Shown here: piece by piece, positions 24,154 through 32,500 of the stretch
Numbering within the stretch: the first letter of the stretch is position 1
Layout: the number at the start of each line of letters is the position of its first letter
NCBI RefSeq assembly: GCF_014282275.1
Contig: NZ_VFIA01000024.1
Span: forward strand, 1 to 64,000
Direction: 5' to 3'
From: Spirosoma utsteinense
GTDB taxonomy: Bacteria > Bacteroidota > Bacteroidia > Cytophagales > Spirosomataceae
DNA: 64,000 nt
The notes under the pieces: model-generated
The model's database searches: none
Told to the model about the DNA's origin: nothing
Seen by the model: only the letters and a program-made list of their open reading frames with translations
Program-made: the position numbers and the translations under genes

Positions 24154-25830
24154 TCATTCCGTTTCTGCGGGTAAATAGATATGAAACGTCGACCCGAGGC
24201 CTGGCTGGCTATGGGCTGCCAGATACCCCCCGTGGTTATCCACAACCTTCCGGCAAACCGCCAGTCCAATACCCGTTCCGGCAAATTCACTGCGCCTGTG
24301 TAATCGCTGGAACAGATTGAAAATCCGATCGGCGTACTTCTGTTCAAATCCAATGCCATTATCCTGCACACTGATCGACAGGAACGTACCCGACGCGTTC
24401 GGATATAACGCCTGCATCTGCTCCTCGGTGAGCCTTGAGGCATGAATATGTATCAGCGGAATTCGGTCCTGCGGAGTAAACTTCAGGGAATTGCTGAGCA
24501 GGTTCTGAAACAGTTGCCGAAGTTGAATGGCGTTGCCCCGGATCGATGGCAAAGGTTCCAGGTTCATAACGGCCTGCCGGTCGTTGATGGTCGTTTCCAG
24601 ATCACCCAGCACCTCGTTTATCAGGGGTGTAAGCGGAACCAGCCTGAACGAGGGCTTTTCGGTGTTCAGGCGCGAGTAGGCCAGCAAGCCGCGTATAAGC
24701 TCCTGCATACGGCCCGTAGCACCCTGCATGCGCCGGATGATATCCTGTGCTGCCGGATCGAGGGCGGGGCCATACTGCTCGGTCAACATGGTGCTGAAGG
24801 CCTGAATTTTACGCAGTGGCTCCTGCAAGTCGTGGCTGGCGACATAAGCAAACTGCGACAGTTCGGTGTTGCTTCGGCTTAGCTCGTTGATATTGACAGC
24901 CAGCTGCTGCCGGTTATTTTCCAGCTCATCCTGCGTATGGCGCAGTTCTTCGTTATCACGAATGGTCTGCTGTACCACTTTCTGCGCGTTGATATCGGCC
25001 ATAAAGCCATTCCAGTGCAGCAGTTGCTGGGCGGCATTACGCAACGGACTTGCCGACACCATATGCCACATATACTCGCCGGTATGGCTACTCTGGATGC
25101 GCCACTCTCCCTGAAACGGTAAACCGGTAGCGACACTATCGGCCCAGGCCATGCGAACCAGCGGCCGGTCCTCTTCATGATAGATACTCAGCCACCCATC
25201 CCGATTCAGTTCGGCCAGGGTCTTACCCGTGAAAGCAATGAATCCCTGATTGATATACAGCAACTGGCTGCTTGGCGTCAGCGAGAATATCAGCAGCGGA
25301 AGCGAATTGGTCATTTGCCGGTACTGCTGCTCGCTCAGCCGGAGCCGCTCCGCCAGCTCCTGCAACTGGCTGTTTTTACGTTTTATATCGTCGTAGGGCG
25401 TGGCGGGCGGCTCCCGGTTAAACTGCTGTTTCCATCCCTCGATCCGGGCCGTACTGACCGACTTAAAATCGGACAAGGTACAGAACAGATAAATATCGGT
25501 ACCCCGATCGGTGATGGTCACACTTAGATCGTTGACAAGCCGACGGGCGTAGCTGAGGGCGTCATCCGACACGGTGCTGCGGTAACGACGGCGATCGTTG
25601 AGGTGCGCCATAAGCTGCCAGCCACGTTCATCGTCCGTGTTGATACCCAGCGACAGGGAGGCATGCCCGCCATCGGTCAGGGCCAGTCGGGCCACTTCCG
25701 AAACGGCGGTAGCGAAGGTCGTTTGAGACGCCAGCGACAAACCAGTGAGTTCGGCCAGTTTCATGCTCCGTTTGTGAGCCAGAATCAGGTCCATCTCGTT
25801 ATCCAGGTTCAGATTCGTCAGTTCGTGCAT
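24154..25830 (-). CDS. Hybrid histidine kinase with RsbT-like N-terminal domain
   Basis: The 558-residue protein has an N-terminal region (~10-125) resembling RsbT/anti-sigma kinase folds (SLASQTTFATAVSEVARLAL aligns with the N-box helix) but lacking the ATP-lid glycines; a short coiled coil (~148-170); a PAS domain (~170-285); a HisKA helix pair with the phospho-acceptor His333 in YVASHDLQEPLRK; and an intact HATPase domain (NLLSNSLKFTP, DNGIGFEQKYADRIF, GTGIGLAVCRK). It has no membrane segment, so it is cytosolic. It starts four bases after the stop of the phosphatase gene and is the last gene of the stressosome operon. No response regulator is adjacent. Confidence 0.88.
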   Translation of the reverse strand: MHELTNLNLDNEMDLILAHKRSMKLAELTGLSLASQTTFATAVSEVARLALTDGGHASLSLGINTDDERGWQLMAHLNDRRRYRSTVSDDALSYARRLVNDLSVTITDRGTDIYLFCTLSDFKSVSTARIEGWKQQFNREPPATPYDDIKRKNSQLQELAERLRLSEQQYRQMTNSLPLLIFSLTPSSQLLYINQGFIAFTGKTLAELNRDGWLSIYHEEDRPLVRMAWADSVATGLPFQGEWRIQSSHTGEYMWHMVSASPLRNAAQQLLHWNGFMADINAQKVVQQTIRDNEELRHTQDELENNRQQLAVNINELSRSNTELSQFAYVASHDLQEPLRKIQAFSTMLTEQYGPALDPAAQDIIRRMQGATGRMQELIRGLLAYSRLNTEKPSFRLVPLTPLINEVLGDLETTINDRQAVMNLEPLPSIRGNAIQLRQLFQNLLSNSLKFTPQDRIPLIHIHASRLTEEQMQALYPNASGTFLSISVQDNGIGFEQKYADRIFNLFQRLHRRSEFAGTGIGLAVCRKVVDNHGGYLAAHSQPGLGSTFHIYLPAETE

Positions 25831-25834
25831 AGTC

Positions 25835-26848
25835 TCAGTAAATACGGGCAACGGCAACCGACATATCATCGGTATGACGAGCGTGCTCTTTATAAATAGC
25901 GGCTGCCAGGACTATGGGGTCATAGCGGTTCGCGTTAGGGTATCGGCTTGGATTCCAGCGCGTCTGGAGCCCATCGGACGCCATTACTAAACACTGCCCT
26001 GGTTCGTAGGCCAACTCTTTTTCCTGTAGTAGCCGGGGCAGATTATACCCGAGAATACCATTTTGTGGCGCGTAGCTCTTCGATTGGTTCAGGCCGCTTA
26101 GCTGGGTTCTGATGTTGCCAACACCGCATACGGTCCATTTGCGACTGGTAAAATTATAAACGGCGGCTGTGCCTACCAGCCCACGCGAGCCAATAGCGGC
26201 CCGATGGATGGCCGTTAGCCAGGCCGCCGGGCTATCGGTATGCTGCTGGTCCATCACGCGGGTAGCCTGCCTGACGGCCTGGTAGGCGGGCAAACCATGC
26301 CCCAACCCATCCCCCAGGAACATCCGCAGCGAACTGGCCGTCTGCTTATAGTAAAAGTCGTCGCCACAGGGCGTTTGATCCACCTTCGAGACCACCAATG
26401 CCTGAACGGTAGCCAGCGGAACGGTTACCGGTGGTTTGGGTAACTTCAGAAACACGCGCACGAGTCCGATCGTCAATCGATTGGGCAGGGAATACAACTG
26501 GAACAGATCTGCCAGCCGGTTGATGGCTCCCAGGCCCTGCCCCAGCGAACCACCCGTCGATACGCCGTCGGTCATCATCCGGTTGGTATCGATCATACCA
26601 GGTCCCGCATCGGTACTGATGAGTTCGATACCTGGGTTCAGCTTATCGGGCAAGGCACGAACCAGCAGCTCGCCCGCCTGCGCATATTTCACGAGGTTGG
26701 AGGTCAGTTCGGCAACGATGATATCGAGTTCGCTGATTTTGGCTGCCGGAAAATCCATACCCTTGCCCAGCGCCCGAACATCGCGCTTTATGATCGACAC
26801 GTAACTACGGTCGATAACCGGGTAAGAACGATGGAGTGAATCAGTCAT
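25835..26848 (-). CDS. RsbT-like kinase fused to SpoIIE/RsbX-type phosphatase
   Basis: The 337-residue protein joins an N-terminal HATPase of the anti-sigma-factor kinase type (~10-135: IIVAELTSNLVKYA, STDAGPGMID, GGSLGQGLGAINRLAD) to a C-terminal PP2C-type phosphatase (~145-337: GDDFYYKQ, FLGDGLGHGLPAYQA, MASDGLQTRW, HTDDMSVAVARI). In Gram-positive stressosomes RsbT phosphorylates and RsbX dephosphorylates RsbR/RsbS; this fusion could do both or reset the complex. The ATG overlaps the stop of rsbT by eight bases (ATGACTGA), showing translational coupling. Confidence 0.88.
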   Translation of the reverse strand: MTDSLHRSYPVIDRSYVSIIKRDVRALGKGMDFPAAKISELDIIVAELTSNLVKYAQAGELLVRALPDKLNPGIELISTDAGPGMIDTNRMMTDGVSTGGSLGQGLGAINRLADLFQLYSLPNRLTIGLVRVFLKLPKPPVTVPLATVQALVVSKVDQTPCGDDFYYKQTASSLRMFLGDGLGHGLPAYQAVRQATRVMDQQHTDSPAAWLTAIHRAAIGSRGLVGTAAVYNFTSRKWTVCGVGNIRTQLSGLNQSKSYAPQNGILGYNLPRLLQEKELAYEPGQCLVMASDGLQTRWNPSRYPNANRYDPIVLAAAIYKEHARHTDDMSVAVARIY

Positions 26849-27254
26849 TGGCCCATTTAAGTATGGTTACCGTTGTACCTTCCTCCACGGCACTGGTCAG
26901 CTGAAATTCGTCGGCCAGTTGCCTGGCACCGGGTAAGCCAAGCCCCATACCCGACCCGGTCGAATAACCCGATTGCATGGCCTGTTCTATATCGGCAATA
27001 CCAGGTCCATTGTCTGTAAAGATGAGCCGAATTCCTTTTTTCGACTTCATGCTGATCTGTTCGACCTGCACCGTTCCGCCCCCGCCGTGTATGAGCATGT
27101 TACGGGCCAGTTCGCTGGAGGCCGTACTCAGCTTTGTTTGATTGAGGGTACTCATACCCATCAATACCACCTGCTGCCGGATGTAGCTGGTAAGCTGAAT
27201 AACATCGCTCTCCTGGCGGACGGCGAGTGTTTCGCTGGCCTCCACGTCAATCAT
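26841..27254 (-). CDS. rsbT: RsbT-type serine/threonine kinase (stressosome)
   Basis: The 137-residue HATPase-fold kinase shows the RsbT pattern: LNQTKLSTASSELARNMLIHGGGG (N-box), IFTDNGPGIADIEQAM (G1) and YSTGSGMGLGLPGARQL (G2). In Bacillus, RsbT is held by the RsbR/RsbS stressosome and, on stress, phosphorylates both and is released to activate a phosphatase. The start at 27254 gives an eight-base overlap with rsbS (ATGATTGA), matching the eight-base overlap with the next gene; 27269 and 27284 are alternatives. Confidence 0.9.
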   Translation of the reverse strand: MIDVEASETLAVRQESDVIQLTSYIRQQVVLMGMSTLNQTKLSTASSELARNMLIHGGGGTVQVEQISMKSKKGIRLIFTDNGPGIADIEQAMQSGYSTGSGMGLGLPGARQLADEFQLTSAVEEGTTVTILKWAND

Positions 27255-27645
27255 CGCTGGGTTCGTCATAATCACTGGGTTCAATGGTGCCGCCTGTTTT
27301 AGTACGCAACAGCTCGATACCTCTCTCTACGTTTAACGCCGTATGAACACCCGTCAGGGATAGCCCCAACTCCACCAGCGTAATGGCTACCGCTGGCTGC
27401 ATTCCAACCACAACGGTTGCAGCATCCAGAATGCGGGCCATGCCGGCAATGTTGCTCAGGATACGACCCATAAAGGAGTCAACGATCGACACCGCTGAAA
27501 TGTCGATCAATACCCCTCGTGCATTCGTTTGTGTGATGTGACTGATCAGGTCCGATTCAAGATCTAAAGCCAACCTATCGTATAAGTCGACTTGAATGGT
27601 AACCAGCAAATACTGGCCCATTTTCAGGATGGGTATCCGATCCAT
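27247..27645 (-). CDS. rsbS: RsbS-type STAS protein (stressosome scaffold)
   Basis: The 132-residue single STAS-domain protein has the phosphorylation loop ISAVSIVDSFMGR with Ser57 in the place of RsbS Ser59 of B. subtilis. RsbS is the core of the stressosome, binding RsbT. The C-terminal ~15 residues (TIEPSDYDEPSDD) are acidic and extra to the usual domain. It starts 11 bases after rsbR and overlaps rsbT. Confidence 0.9.
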   Translation of the reverse strand: MDRIPILKMGQYLLVTIQVDLYDRLALDLESDLISHITQTNARGVLIDISAVSIVDSFMGRILSNIAGMARILDAATVVVGMQPAVAITLVELGLSLTGVHTALNVERGIELLRTKTGGTIEPSDYDEPSDD

Positions 27646-27656
27646 AGCCTAGCGAA

Positions 27657-28517
27657 TTAGAACGACCGGGAGTTTGCTTTACTGACCTCAATACGCATCG
27701 ATGCAAACGCATGCTTGAGCGCACTGGCGAGGGTAGATTTTGTAACAACCTGCGACAGATCGATTCCCAGATGAACAATGGTCTGTGCGATTTCGGGCCG
27801 TATGCCACTTATGATACACTCAGCGCCCATCAGACGGGTAGCGTTTACGGTTTTGATCAGGTGTTGGGCCACCATCGAATCTACCGTCGGCACGCCTGAA
27901 ATATCCAGGATGGCGATGCCGCTGCCTGTCCGGACAATTTCCTGGAGCAGGTTCTCCATCACAACCAGCGCGCGGGAACTGTCCAGGGTGCCAATGAGAG
28001 GCATAGCCAGAATACCGTCCCAGATCTGCACCACGGGTGTCGAAATTTCGGTCATCTCGTCGGTTTGACGCATAATAACCTCTTCACGACCCTGAATAAA
28101 CGTTTCGAACGTAACGATGCCCAGGCTATCGATAAATTTGCTGATCAGCAGAATCTCACCCAGCAGCTGCTCCGAATCCTCTTTTCGCTCGTGCCGAAAT
28201 ATTTCCAGCAGGGCATCTTTGAGACTGAAAATATAGGTGCCTGTTTCGCGGGGCGTAAACCCCTGTCGCGCCCGTGACATAGAAACGTGGGTAAGCTGGT
28301 CGATCAACGGAGCAAGCGACGGCGCATCGGGCGCGGTCAGGGTATCGTCAGTAACCGTATCGAACAGGCAGTCAAGGAGTTCTGCCGATTGCTGGCGCAG
28401 ATCTTCGTTGTTCATCAGATCATCACGCAGACCGCCATCGGATAGCTGATTTCTCATCCACAGGGTGAGAATTTGGTTTTTCTTTTGGCTTAGCGTGCCA
28501 ATGATCGATTTACTCAT
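27657..28517 (-). CDS. rsbR: RsbR-type stressosome sensor
   Basis: The 286-residue protein has an N-terminal helical sensor (~1-150, RsbRD-N type rather than obvious globin) and a C-terminal STAS domain (~160-275). STAS signatures are IWDGILAMPLIGTLDSSRA, with Thr177 at the place of RsbRA Thr171, and GVPTVDSMVAQHLI, where Ser214 replaces Thr205; GIRPEIAQTIVHLGIDL is nearly invariant in RsbR. It is the first gene of the five-gene operon; no clear TAnnTTTG box was found upstream. The signal sensed is unknown. Confidence 0.9.
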   Translation of the reverse strand: MSKSIIGTLSQKKNQILTLWMRNQLSDGGLRDDLMNNEDLRQQSAELLDCLFDTVTDDTLTAPDAPSLAPLIDQLTHVSMSRARQGFTPRETGTYIFSLKDALLEIFRHERKEDSEQLLGEILLISKFIDSLGIVTFETFIQGREEVIMRQTDEMTEISTPVVQIWDGILAMPLIGTLDSSRALVVMENLLQEIVRTGSGIAILDISGVPTVDSMVAQHLIKTVNATRLMGAECIISGIRPEIAQTIVHLGIDLSQVVTKSTLASALKHAFASMRIEVSKANSRSF

Positions 28518-28640
28518 TGAAAAGGTCGTGTTTCTTGTTGAATGCAGGAATGGGTGATCATCTAAGCTAACACATCAGGACCATCTCATTCGTTGATGAT
28601 AACGGTACCACAGGCGCTGAAAACCAATTTAAAACTACTA

Positions 28641-28675
28641 ACAAAAAACCCCGCACCACTGTTGGCACGGGGTTA
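28641..28675 (-). terminator. Intrinsic terminator of atpG
   Basis: On the minus strand ACCCCGTGCCA pairs, with two mismatches, to TGGTGCGGGGT across a short loop, followed by TTTTTTG. It lies just downstream of the atpG stop (28699), between atpG and the stressosome operon. Confidence 0.7.
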
Positions 28676-28698
28676 ATCTTAATTAGGAACGAAACCGG

Positions 28699-29580
28699 CT
28701 AAGCGCTGGCCAGGGCCTCGGCACCACCCACGATTTCGAGGATCTCGGTCGTAATGGCAGCCTGACGCGTCCGGTTGTAAATCAGGCGCAGCTCTTTAAG
28801 GAGTTCACCGGCATTTTCAGTGGCTTTGTCCATCGCTGTCATCCGGGCACCATGCTCCGACGCATTGGAGTCCAGCACGGCTTTGTACAGTTGTGTCTTG
28901 AGCGTTTTCGGAATCAATTCTGTAATGATCTCCGCTTCCGTTGGCTCAAACAGGTAGTTGATAGCGGCTGTCGAACCAACAACGGGTGTTGCCACGATGG
29001 GCAGCATCTGCTCAGTCCGTACGATTTGCATGGCTGCGTTCTTGAACTCGTTATAGACGATTTCAACAACATCGTATCGACCGGAAGCAAATCCGTTCAT
29101 GGCTTCTTCAGCGGCAGCTTTTACCGTGGTGAAGTTCAATGCGGTGAACGCATCGATGTGGTTGGTATTGACCGGAAAGCCGCGACGCTGGAATGCTTCG
29201 GACCCTTTTTTGCCAATGGCCATAATCTCGACGTTACCCGACCGAGCCAGCGCAGCATACTTTTCATCGATCAGCAGCAGGGCCGCTTTCACCGCGTTGG
29301 TGTTGAAGGCTCCACAAAGACCCCGGTCTGAGGTGATCACGATAATCAACGCCCGACCAACGGTTCGGGCTTGCTTATAAGGACTTTCTGCTGCCGTTTC
29401 AGCACCAGCTGACACGGTGCCGAGCATCTGACTTAACTTCTGCGCGTAGGGCCGAAGTTGCGTGATGTTATCCTGTGCCCGGCGCAACTTGGCAGCCGCC
29501 ACCATTTTCATGGCTTTGGTGATCTGCTGGGTCGAGTTGATCGAGGTAATCCGGGCGCGTACTTCTTTAAGAGAGGCCAT
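28699..29580 (-). CDS. atpG: F1 ATP synthase gamma subunit
   Basis: The 293-residue gamma subunit is the rotating shaft of F1. It shows the N-terminal helix MASLKEVRARITSINSTQQI, the central VITSDRGLCGAFN and the C-terminal helix ASEHGARMTAMDKATENAGE. It follows atpA by 122 bases containing a long hairpin, and ends with an intrinsic terminator. No epsilon, beta or delta gene adjoins. Confidence 0.96.
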   Translation of the reverse strand: MASLKEVRARITSINSTQQITKAMKMVAAAKLRRAQDNITQLRPYAQKLSQMLGTVSAGAETAAESPYKQARTVGRALIIVITSDRGLCGAFNTNAVKAALLLIDEKYAALARSGNVEIMAIGKKGSEAFQRRGFPVNTNHIDAFTALNFTTVKAAAEEAMNGFASGRYDVVEIVYNEFKNAAMQIVRTEQMLPIVATPVVGSTAAINYLFEPTEAEIITELIPKTLKTQLYKAVLDSNASEHGARMTAMDKATENAGELLKELRLIYNRTRQAAITTEILEIVGGAEALASA

Positions 29581-29593
29581 GTGTGAGTTCTTT

Positions 29594-29697
29594 GTCGTAA
29601 GTTTTTTTAGTCGTAGGTCATAAGTGGCTGACAGATCGGCAAAAGCAACAACGGTGCGTCAGCCACTTACGACTTATGACTAAAAAAACTTGACGAC
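29594..29697. repeat. ~39-bp inverted repeat between atpA and atpG
   Basis: Arms 29594-29632 and 29658-29697 pair almost throughout (GTCGTAAGTTTTTTTAGTC at the outer end) with a 25-base loop. The minus-strand T-runs make it look like a terminator, yet it lies inside the atpA-atpG unit; it may lower atpG expression, protect the atpA mRNA end, or end part of the transcripts. Confidence 0.7.
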
Positions 29698-29702
29698 TCT
29701 TT

Positions 29703-31280
29703 TTATGCGTATTGAGCCGCCAGATCAGCGACTACTTTCTTCAGCGTACTCGTAGCTTCGTCGGTCAGTTTACCGGCCCGCAGGTCGTTCAGCACGTTCT
29801 GGTGCTGGGCACTCAGTGTCATAGCCAGATTGGTCTCAAACTCCCTCACCCGGTTAACCGGCACTTTGTCCAGCAACCCGTTTACCGATGCATAGATAAT
29901 GGCGACCTGCTGCTCTACCGCTACCGGCGAATACTGCGGCTGCTTGAGAATCTCCTGATTCCGGCGACCCCGTTCGATGGTCAATTTCGTCGAGGCATCG
30001 AGGTCTGAGCCGAACTTGGCGAAGGCTTCGAGTTCGCGGAACTGAGCCTGGTCCAGTTTCAGGGTACCTGCTACTTTCTTCATCGACTTGATCTGCGCGT
30101 TACCCCCTACCCGTGATACCGAAATACCTACGTTGATGGCCGGACGGATACCCGCGTTGAACAGGTTCGACTCCAGGAAGATCTGCCCGTCGGTGATCGA
30201 GATCACGTTTGTCGGGATATAGGCCGATACGTCACCCGCCTGGGTTTCGATGATTGGAAGCGCCGTTAGCGAACCACCCCCCTTCACCCGGTCTTTCAGA
30301 CTTGGCGGCAGGTCGTTCATGTTTTTAGCGATCTCGTCGTTCGAGTTGATTTTGGCGGCCCGCTCCAGCAGACGGCTGTGCAGGTAGAAAACGTCACCCG
30401 GATAAGCCTCGCGGCCTGGTGGCCGACGCAGCAGCAGCGACACCTCACGGTAAGCGACAGCCTGTTTCGACAGATCGTCATAAACGACCAGTGCCGGACG
30501 CCCCGTATCCCGGAAGTACTCACCGATAGCGGCACCCGTAAAGGGCGCAAAAAACTGCATCGGGGAAGGGTCTGATGCATTGGCGGCTACAACAACCGTG
30601 TAGTCCATTGCACCGGCTTTGCGCAGTGTCTGCTCTACCTGTTTTACCGTCGAGGCTTTCTGGCCGCAGGCTACATAGATACAGAATACGGGCTCTCCTT
30701 TTTCGAAGAATTCTTTCTGGTTGATGATCGTGTCAATGGCTACAGCGGTCTTACCCGTCTGACGGTCACCGATGATCAATTCACGCTGCCCCCGTCCAAT
30801 GGGGATCATCGCATCGATTGATTTGATACCTGTCTGTAGCGGTTCAGTTACCGGCTGGCGGTAAATTACACCTGGTGCTTTCCGCTCCAGCGGCATGGAG
30901 AAAAGTTCACCCTGGATAGGTCCCAGCCCATCGATTGGCAAACCAAGCGTGTTCACCACACGGCCCAGGATGCCATCACCCACGTTGACGTAGGCAATCT
31001 GGTCGGTCCGTTTAACGGTGTCACCTTCTTTAACCTCTGAGTAGTCGCCGAGCAATACTGCCCCTACGTTGTCTTCTTCGAGGTTCAGCGCCATAGCCTG
31101 AAGCCCATTGTCGAACGACAGCAACTCACCGGCCTGCACTTTCGAGAGGCCGTAGATACGCGCTACGCCGTCGCCGATTTGCAGCACCGTACCGACTTCT
31201 TCGAGTTCAGCCTCGGTTTGGGTACCTGCTAACTGCTGACGCAGTATGGCCGAGATCTCGTCGGGTCTTACGGATTCCAT
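29703..31280 (-). CDS. atpA: F1 ATP synthase alpha subunit
   Basis: The 525-residue alpha subunit has the Walker [59 protein letters not shown] (split here for length: residues ~270-310) and the conserved Arg finger region [14 protein letters not shown] near residue 375-390 ([10 protein letters not shown]). It holds non-catalytic nucleotides in F1. The gene is first in its unit with its own TACCTTTG promoter element; atpH is not upstream as in many phyla. Confidence 0.97.
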   Translation of the reverse strand: MESVRPDEISAILRQQLAGTQTEAELEEVGTVLQIGDGVARIYGLSKVQAGELLSFDNGLQAMALNLEEDNVGAVLLGDYSEVKEGDTVKRTDQIAYVNVGDGILGRVVNTLGLPIDGLGPIQGELFSMPLERKAPGVIYRQPVTEPLQTGIKSIDAMIPIGRGQRELIIGDRQTGKTAVAIDTIINQKEFFEKGEPVFCIYVACGQKASTVKQVEQTLRKAGAMDYTVVVAANASDPSPMQFFAPFTGAAIGEYFRDTGRPALVVYDDLSKQAVAYREVSLLLRRPPGREAYPGDVFYLHSRLLERAAKINSNDEIAKNMNDLPPSLKDRVKGGGSLTALPIIETQAGDVSAYIPTNVISITDGQIFLESNLFNAGIRPAINVGISVSRVGGNAQIKSMKKVAGTLKLDQAQFRELEAFAKFGSDLDASTKLTIERGRRNQEILKQPQYSPVAVEQQVAIIYASVNGLLDKVPVNRVREFETNLAMTLSAQHQNVLNDLRAGKLTDEATSTLKKVVADLAAQYA

Positions 31281-31317
31281 ATGTGTATTATGGTTTTAAA
31301 CGATTGATTTTAGGCCG

Positions 31318-31325
31318 CAAAGGTA
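31318..31325 (-). promoter_or_regulatory. -7 promoter element of atpA
   Basis: Minus-strand TACCTTTG fully matches TAnnTTTG, 37 bases before the atpA ATG at 31280, giving a leader of about 30 bases. The opposite direction of this 350-base gap should hold the promoter of the FKBP gene, which I could not place. Confidence 0.6.
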
Positions 31326-31630
31326 TGATTAAAATTCGATAAAAACGAGATAAACTCCTGAATAACCGGTTAAAGTGTATACTTTTCCAATACCAGCCCT
31401 TAGCCTTCGTTTACCGCCCGGCCAGATGGCCAACCGTTTGTCAGAAATTAACAAATTTTAAGGAAGACCACCGATCGAATTGGCAGGAATACTGTTAGTT
31501 TTAATGCTGGTAACAATTAAATAGACAGGCGAAATTTCACCAAAAGCGCTCCTTACCAAACTTTTCTGCTACCAAATCACGTTTTATCCATAAATCAGTC
31601 TCTTCTCTATACACCTTGTTTTCAGTTCGC

Positions 31631-32401
31631 ATGAAGTTCAATCAATGGATGCTGGCCGGCATTGTTTCGGCCGTTTTTATCGGAGGCTCTGCCACCGCTC
31701 AAACTAAAAAACCCGCCGTCAAGAAACCCGTTACGCCAACAAAAGCGTCTTCTGCCAGGCCAGCCTCCGGTGGATCGGTCGTGTCGTCGCAGGATTCGAT
31801 CAGCTATAGCATTGGTATGTTCATGGCCCAGAGTCTTAAGCAGCAGGGCATGACAAACCTCAACAATGCACTGTTGATGCAGGGAATGAATGATGCGTTG
31901 AAAGGTCAGAAGACACTGCTGACCATTGATCAGGCGGGCGATGTGATGAATACGTTCCAGCAAAAACAGTATGCTATCAAGAATGCCGAGGGCCTGAAAG
32001 TGTCGGGCGAGAACAAAAAAATCGGAACTGCTTTCCTGACGGAAAATAAGGCAAAGGCCGGCGTGACCACCACAGCCAGTGGTTTGCAATATTCCATTGA
32101 AAAAGAAGGTACTGGTGCTAAACCAACCGCCACGGATCGGGTTAAAGTACATTATACCGGTCGGCTTCTCGATGGCAAAGTATTTGACAGTTCAGTAGAA
32201 CGGGGAACCCCCGCCGAGTTTGGTGTTAGCGAAGTGATCAAAGGCTGGACGGAAGCGCTGCAATTGATGTCCGTTGGCTCTAAATGGAAACTGTACATTC
32301 CAGCTGAGCTGGCCTACGGTGACCGGGGAGCGGGTCAGGAAATCAAGCCAGGCTCAACACTTATGTTCGACGTGGAGTTGCTTGATATAGTTAAACAATG
32401 A
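31631..32401 (+). CDS. Exported FKBP-type peptidyl-prolyl isomerase
   Basis: The 256-residue protein has a signal peptide (to about AQTKK), a Lys/Pro/Ser-rich linker, an FKBP N-terminal dimerisation helix region (~55-150) and a C-terminal FKBP catalytic domain (~165-256): VKVHYTGRLLDGKVFDSS, VIKGWTEALQLMSVGSKW, YIPAELAYGDRGAG and STLMFDVELLDI. This is the Mip/FkpA layout; it helps fold envelope proteins in the periplasm. ATG 31631 is chosen over the TTG at 31616. It lies upstream of, and probably is expressed alongside, the S41 protease. Confidence 0.92.
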   Translation: MKFNQWMLAGIVSAVFIGGSATAQTKKPAVKKPVTPTKASSARPASGGSVVSSQDSISYSIGMFMAQSLKQQGMTNLNNALLMQGMNDALKGQKTLLTIDQAGDVMNTFQQKQYAIKNAEGLKVSGENKKIGTAFLTENKAKAGVTTTASGLQYSIEKEGTGAKPTATDRVKVHYTGRLLDGKVFDSSVERGTPAEFGVSEVIKGWTEALQLMSVGSKWKLYIPAELAYGDRGAGQEIKPGSTLMFDVELLDIVKQ

Positions 32402-32480
32402 GTGAGTTGTGAATGAGCACAAGAGCGAATAGTACAGGGTGACACCGAATTATTCATTCATAACCCATTCACTCATTCTC
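32397..32480. repeat. Imperfect inverted repeat after FKBP gene
   Basis: AATGAGTGAGTTGTGAATGA (32397-32416) pairs with gaps to the complement at about 32451-32480. Likely a partial terminator or mRNA 3' end structure between the FKBP and protease genes. Confidence 0.4.
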
Positions 32481-32500
32481 AATTAATCTGGGTAAAATAG

